Part shown: positions 60,467-64,000 of the stretch, piece by piece
Layout: each line of letters begins with the position of its first letter
Numbering within the stretch: position 1 is the first letter of the stretch
From: Parasedimentitalea denitrificans
Lineage (GTDB): Bacteria > Pseudomonadota > Alphaproteobacteria > Rhodobacterales > Rhodobacteraceae
Assembly: GCF_011813015.1 (NCBI RefSeq)
Contig: NZ_QHLQ01000003.1
Location: 62,001 to 126,000, forward strand
Reading direction: 5' to 3'
DNA: 64,000 nucleotides
Notes under the pieces: model-generated
The model's input: only the letters and a program-made list of their open reading frames with translations
Database searches by the model: none
What the model was told of the DNA's origin: nothing
Made by a program: the position numbers and the translations under genes

Positions 60467-61474
60467 ATGTCCGAACCCGACGACCTGCTGATTGAAATCG
60501 AGGCACTGCAACAAAAGCTGCAACAGGCACGGGACTCGATCACCCGGCAGTTCATTGGTCAGGAGCGTGTCGTGGACCTTGCGCTGTCGACTTTGCTGTG
60601 TGGCGGCCACGGATTGCTTATTGGCTTGCCGGGGCTGGGCAAGACGCTGCTGGTCGAAACGCTTGCCACCGTGATGGGGCTCGATGGCAACCGGATCCAA
60701 TTTACACCTGACCTGATGCCCGCCGACATTCTTGGCTCCGAGGTGCTGGATACCGACGCTGACGGCCATCGCTCGTTCCGGTTCGTGCCGGGGCCGGTAT
60801 TTTGCCAGTTGTTGATGGCGGATGAAATCAACCGCGCCAGCCCACGTACTCAGTCTGCGCTGTTGCAGGCGATGCAGGAACATACAGTGACAGTCGCCGG
60901 TGAAGACCGCCCACTTGGCGCTCCGTTCCATGTGCTCGCGACCCAGAACCCGATTGAACAAGAGGGCACCTATCCGTTGCCCGAGGCGCAGCTGGACCGT
61001 TTCTTGCTTAAGATCGATGTCAAATACCCAACACGGGACACCGAACGCGATATTCTGCTGGCCACGACTGGGACAGTGGACAGCAAGGCCGCTCAGGTCT
61101 TCACGGGGGAGGAATTGATCGCAGCACAAACCCTGTTGCGTCGGATGCCGGTTGGGGAATCTGTGATGGAACTGATCTTGGATCTGGTGCGTGCGTTCCG
61201 CCCAGATGAACCCGGTATTTCCGATCAAGTCGCGCAAACTGTGGCCTGGGGCCCCGGCCCTCGCGCTGCACAGGCATTGATGCTGGCGGTTCGGGCACGG
61301 GCGCTGTTGCAGGGCCATCTTGTGCCCAGCGCCGAGGACGTGATTGATATGGCGCAACCGGTGCTTAGCCACCGTATGGCGCTGAACTTTGCGGCCCGGG
61401 CACGTGGGGATAGTCTAACGGATCTGATTGCCGACACCGCGACTGAACTCACTCGGACCAAGGCCGCCGCGTGA
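60467..61474 (+). CDS. MoxR-family AAA+ ATPase
   Basis: A 335-aa MoxR-type ATPase with Walker A GLPGLGKT (residues 53-60), Walker B LLMADEINRASPRTQSALLQAMQE, sensor 1 ATQNPIEQEGTYPLPEAQLDRF and a C-terminal lid. MoxR ATPases work with DUF58/VWA proteins as chaperones in the maturation of membrane or periplasmic complexes. The ATG at 60467 follows AAGGGGAA. The GTG start of the DUF58 gene overlaps its stop. Confidence 0.92.
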   Translation: MSEPDDLLIEIEALQQKLQQARDSITRQFIGQERVVDLALSTLLCGGHGLLIGLPGLGKTLLVETLATVMGLDGNRIQFTPDLMPADILGSEVLDTDADGHRSFRFVPGPVFCQLLMADEINRASPRTQSALLQAMQEHTVTVAGEDRPLGAPFHVLATQNPIEQEGTYPLPEAQLDRFLLKIDVKYPTRDTERDILLATTGTVDSKAAQVFTGEELIAAQTLLRRMPVGESVMELILDLVRAFRPDEPGISDQVAQTVAWGPGPRAAQALMLAVRARALLQGHLVPSAEDVIDMAQPVLSHRMALNFAARARGDSLTDLIADTATELTRTKAAA

Positions 61475-62358
61475 GCGCCCCTGCCATCTCCCAAGCGATA
61501 GAGCTACGGCACCGTGCCGAGATTGAAGCCGGGAGCCTGCCGCCCCTGTTGGTTCAAGCCGAACAATTGGCTGGTTCTGTCTTGCTGGGCGAGCACGGCC
61601 GCAGGCGTGCGGGAATGGGAGATGATTTTTGGCAATACCGCCCCGCCCAACCCGGCGATAGCCGCAACCTGATCGACCACCGCCGCTCTGCACGCGGAGA
61701 TCAGCAGTTCATCCGCGAACGTGAGTGGCAAATTGCCCAAACCGTGCATGTCTGGGTGGACCAAGGCGGGTCGATGCGCTTTGCCTCAACGCCTGACTTG
61801 CCGCTAAAAATTGACCGTGCCCGCAAATTGGCATTGGCGGCGTCGATCCTGATGGTCCGTGGTGGTGAACGCGTTGGTCTGACGGGGACAACCCTGCCAC
61901 CGCGCAGTGGCAACATGCAAATTCTGCGCATGGCCGAGGCCCTCTGCATTGAGGACGAGGCGGACTATGCTCCGCCAGAGCACCACGCCATGATCCCCCA
62001 TGCGCGCGGGCTGTTCATTTCTGATTTCCTTGGCCCGTTTGAAGAACTGCAACTGGCGCTTAGTAAGGCTGCCGACCGAGGGCTTCGCGGTATTCTGCTA
62101 CAGGTTCTCGATCCCAGCGAAGAAGGTTTTCCCTTTTCCGGCCGTACCCTGTTCGAAAGCGTCAGTGGCGGGCTACGGCATGAAACACTCAAGGCCTCGG
62201 CCCTGCGCGATCGCTATCTTGATCGACTGGCAGAGCGGCGTGATGCTTTGGAAAACTTGTGCCGGGCCACTGGCTGGCGCATGGGCCTGCATCACACCGG
62301 AGACAGCGCACAGGCCGCGCTGTTGTGGTTGTATCACGCACTAGAAAGAACCGAATAA
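61471..62358 (+). CDS. DUF58 domain-containing protein
   Basis: A 295-aa soluble DUF58 protein with a VWA-like core. It has the family motif GRRRAGMGDDFWQYRPAQPGDSRNLIDHRRSARGDQQFIRERE near residues 45-90 and a metal-site-like VWVDQGGSMRF. It starts with GTG at 61471 inside the moxR stop (4-bp overlap) and ends one base into the next gene (TAATG). This is the second gene of the MoxR operon and presumably a partner of the ATPase. Confidence 0.9.
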   Translation: MSAPAISQAIELRHRAEIEAGSLPPLLVQAEQLAGSVLLGEHGRRRAGMGDDFWQYRPAQPGDSRNLIDHRRSARGDQQFIREREWQIAQTVHVWVDQGGSMRFASTPDLPLKIDRARKLALAASILMVRGGERVGLTGTTLPPRSGNMQILRMAEALCIEDEADYAPPEHHAMIPHARGLFISDFLGPFEELQLALSKAADRGLRGILLQVLDPSEEGFPFSGRTLFESVSGGLRHETLKASALRDRYLDRLAERRDALENLCRATGWRMGLHHTGDSAQAALLWLYHALERTE

Positions 62359-64000
62359 TGACAATGCTGGCTGGCATCGGTTTCACCACACCCTGGCTAC
62401 TACTGGGCCTGTTGGCACTGCCAATCCTATGGCTGCTGCTACGTGCGGTTCCTCCTGCACCAGTGCGTCGCGTATTTCCTGCTGTCACCTTGTTGTTGGG
62501 ACTCGCCGACGACGAAAGCCTGTCTGACAGAACCCCATGGTGGCTGCTACTGTTGCGAATGTTGGCTGTTGCTGCTGCGATCATCGGTCTGTCAGGGCCA
62601 GTTCTGAACCCGGCACCCGCCACCACCGAAGGCAGCGGCCCGCTACTGGTGGTTCTGGATGCCAGTTGGGCTGGAGCTGACGACTGGAGGAAGACCAGTG
62701 AACAGATCACCGCGAAACTGAACGAAGCAGGTCGCGCCGAGCGTACAATTGCGATGCTCCGCCTGACCGCGCCCGAGCCTTTGCAATTTCAATCAGCTGA
62801 TGTCTGGCGCAAACGCGTTGCCGGTTTGTCGCCCCAGCCATGGCAGCCCAACCCGGATCTGATTGCCGCCTCAATCAATCACATAGCTACGGTCGACGCC
62901 GGATTTGACACTCTGTGGTTTTCCGATGGGTTGGAATATCCAGAAAGGGACCAACTGACGTCAGTGCTAGGTTCGCGCGGAGATGTACAAGTGTTCCAGA
63001 CCGCGGCCAACAGATTGGGGCTGTTGCCAGCTCAATTTGTTGACGGTGCGATTGAACTATCGATCATTCGCAGCAACCTTGGCCTAGAGCAACAGGTAAT
63101 CGTGCTAGCACAGGGTGTAGACCCCGGTGGAACCATGCGGACACTTGCCTCGGCCACTGTTGACTTTGCAATTGACGACGACAAAGCCAGCGCAAAGCTG
63201 ATCCTTCCATCGGAACTGCGCGCCCGGATCTCTCGGTTTGAACTTCAGCGGATACGCTCAGCCGGGGCCGTTGCCCTGACCGATGACAGCCTGCGTCGCC
63301 GCGAGGTGGCGCTAATCTCATCACAGACCGACAACGAAGGCCTGGTTCTCCTGTCACCGGTCCACTACCTGCGCCAAGCCCTGCAACCAACTGCGGAGTT
63401 ATTCGAGGGTGGGTTGGGCGATCTTTTACCCGCCAATCCGGATGTCATCATTCTTGCGGATGTGGCCCGACTTGCCCAAGACGAAGAAGAACAACTGATC
63501 GAGTGGGTCGAAAAAGGTGGAATGCTGTTGCGCTTTGCCGGCCCGCGCCTTGCCGCCAGTGATATTTCTCGCAACGAAGAACATCCATTGATGCCCGTCC
63601 GGTTGCGCAGTGGAGGCCGCAGCCTTGGCGGCGCGATGAGCTGGGGCGAGCCCAAGACCCTAGCTCAGTTTCAGCAAGACACTCCGTTTTTTGGCCTGAC
63701 CATCCCCCAAGAGGTAACGGTCAGTTCGCAAGTTGTGGCACAACCAGACCCAAGTCTGGCGGACCGGGTCATCGCCGAATTGGGCGATGGCACCCCGCTG
63801 GTCACGCGCAAAGCACTGGGTCAAGGGCAGGTTGTGCTGTTTCATGTTACCGCCAATGCAGAATGGTCCAACCTGCCCCTGTCCGGACTCTTTGTCGAAA
63901 TGTTGGAACGGCTTGCGGTCTCAACTACTGCCAAGCCCCCCCGCGAGGATGAACTAGAGGGCACAGTCTGGACGCCAATCAATGTTCTTGACGGGTTTGG
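62358..64000 (+). CDS. BatA/DUF4159-type membrane protein (partial)
   Basis: The first 547 residues of a large membrane protein; the frame is open to the right edge. The N-terminus has the BatA-like double hydrophobic hairpin (TTPWLLLGLLALPILWLLLRA, then a second helix at about 60-85 after the conserved RTPWWLLLLRML). The following region is VWA-like and diverged (LVVLDASWAG). A segment at about 360-420 (LPANPDVIILADVARL, then EEEQLIEWVEKGGMLLRFAGPRL) marks a glutamine-amidotransferase-like module of the DUF4159 family. It is the third gene of the MoxR operon. Confidence 0.87.
   Translation, partial: MTMLAGIGFTTPWLLLGLLALPILWLLLRAVPPAPVRRVFPAVTLLLGLADDESLSDRTPWWLLLLRMLAVAAAIIGLSGPVLNPAPATTEGSGPLLVVLDASWAGADDWRKTSEQITAKLNEAGRAERTIAMLRLTAPEPLQFQSADVWRKRVAGLSPQPWQPNPDLIAASINHIATVDAGFDTLWFSDGLEYPERDQLTSVLGSRGDVQVFQTAANRLGLLPAQFVDGAIELSIIRSNLGLEQQVIVLAQGVDPGGTMRTLASATVDFAIDDDKASAKLILPSELRARISRFELQRIRSAGAVALTDDSLRRREVALISSQTDNEGLVLLSPVHYLRQALQPTAELFEGGLGDLLPANPDVIILADVARLAQDEEEQLIEWVEKGGMLLRFAGPRLAASDISRNEEHPLMPVRLRSGGRSLGGAMSWGEPKTLAQFQQDTPFFGLTIPQEVTVSSQVVAQPDPSLADRVIAELGDGTPLVTRKALGQGQVVLFHVTANAEWSNLPLSGLFVEMLERLAVSTTAKPPREDELEGTVWTPINVLDGF

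Noticed and set aside
60395..61372. A 325-codon open frame antisense to the MoxR gene
   Set aside because: No recognisable motif and an odd His/Gln-rich composition; the MoxR frame carries all expected AAA+ motifs.
1..64000. tRNA, rRNA, CRISPR arrays, insertion sequences or prophage genes
   Set aside because: I looked for cloverleaf-like sequence, regular short repeats, and transposase or integrase motifs and found none that could be supported.

Overview
The window looks like a chromosomal segment of a Roseobacter-group alphaproteobacterium (Rhodobacteraceae). Several things point that way: the families present (DUF2794, DUF6428, DUF1285, MbfA, ImuB, DnaE2), SOS boxes of the alphaproteobacterial GTTC-N7-GTTC type, an Irr-like iron box, moderately high GC, and short intergenic repeats. 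I see no rRNA, tRNA, CRISPR array, insertion sequence or prophage. Most of the window is ordinary chromosomal gene content with a few accessory patches.

Layout. 1-2821 (minus): a spermidine/putrescine-type ABC importer (binding protein, ATPase, first permease; it continues off the left edge). 3173-4855 (minus): a Na/Pi cotransporter with a PhoU-like tail. 5110-7945 (plus): a sulfatase-fold phosphonate/phosphodiester hydrolase followed by a glycerate kinase. 8038-15454: a homoprotocatechuate meta-cleavage cluster, hpaR divergent from hpaF-hpaE-hpaD-(PLP decarboxylase)-hpaG-hpaH-hpaI. It should turn 3,4-dihydroxyphenylacetate into pyruvate and succinic semialdehyde, and the embedded decarboxylase hints at an aromatic amino acid source. 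15621-17264: a DUF4139 surface protein. 17365-19011: two copies of a roughly 640-bp block, each with a 110-111-aa gene and its terminator, next to asd. 20262-25313: a cyclase-like DUF3095 protein, beta-carbonic anhydrase, an Hpt-like protein, leucyl aminopeptidase coupled to an NlpC/P60 hydrolase, and DUF2794.

25440-30230: an ArsR-type regulator, SOS-controlled imuB, a cytochrome c' type protein, a TetR regulator and the iron exporter mbfA. 30543-36789: an AEC transporter, fghA-sthA-yaiI, RidA, a HAD phosphatase and an MFS carrier. 36950-41437: zapE, folC, accD and a CPBP protease. 41695-44648: two Rhodobacterales-type unknowns, then ada with a PEP-mutase-family gene. 44791-48777: the gpmI-envC-ctpA operon. 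48940-51828: dnaE2, with its own SOS box. 52037-55056: DUF1203, a divergent DUF6428/ArsR pair around a large palindrome, an ABC ATPase and a small secreted protein. 55099-60414: polA, small exported or membrane proteins, hydroxypyruvate isomerase and DUF1285. 60467-end: a MoxR-DUF58-DUF4159 operon that continues off the right edge.

The most unusual signals are non-coding. A structured element recurs three times (30241-30466, 51885-51954, 57943-58104). Its hairpins keep their shape while their stem sequences change, and its conserved core lies 77-92 bp upstream of a start codon in the same orientation each time. A second repeat pair brackets the decarboxylase-hpaGHI block. A perfect 46-bp palindrome sits between the ArsR and DUF6428 genes. 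The translesion genes imuB and dnaE2 are 21 kb apart, each with its own LexA-type box.
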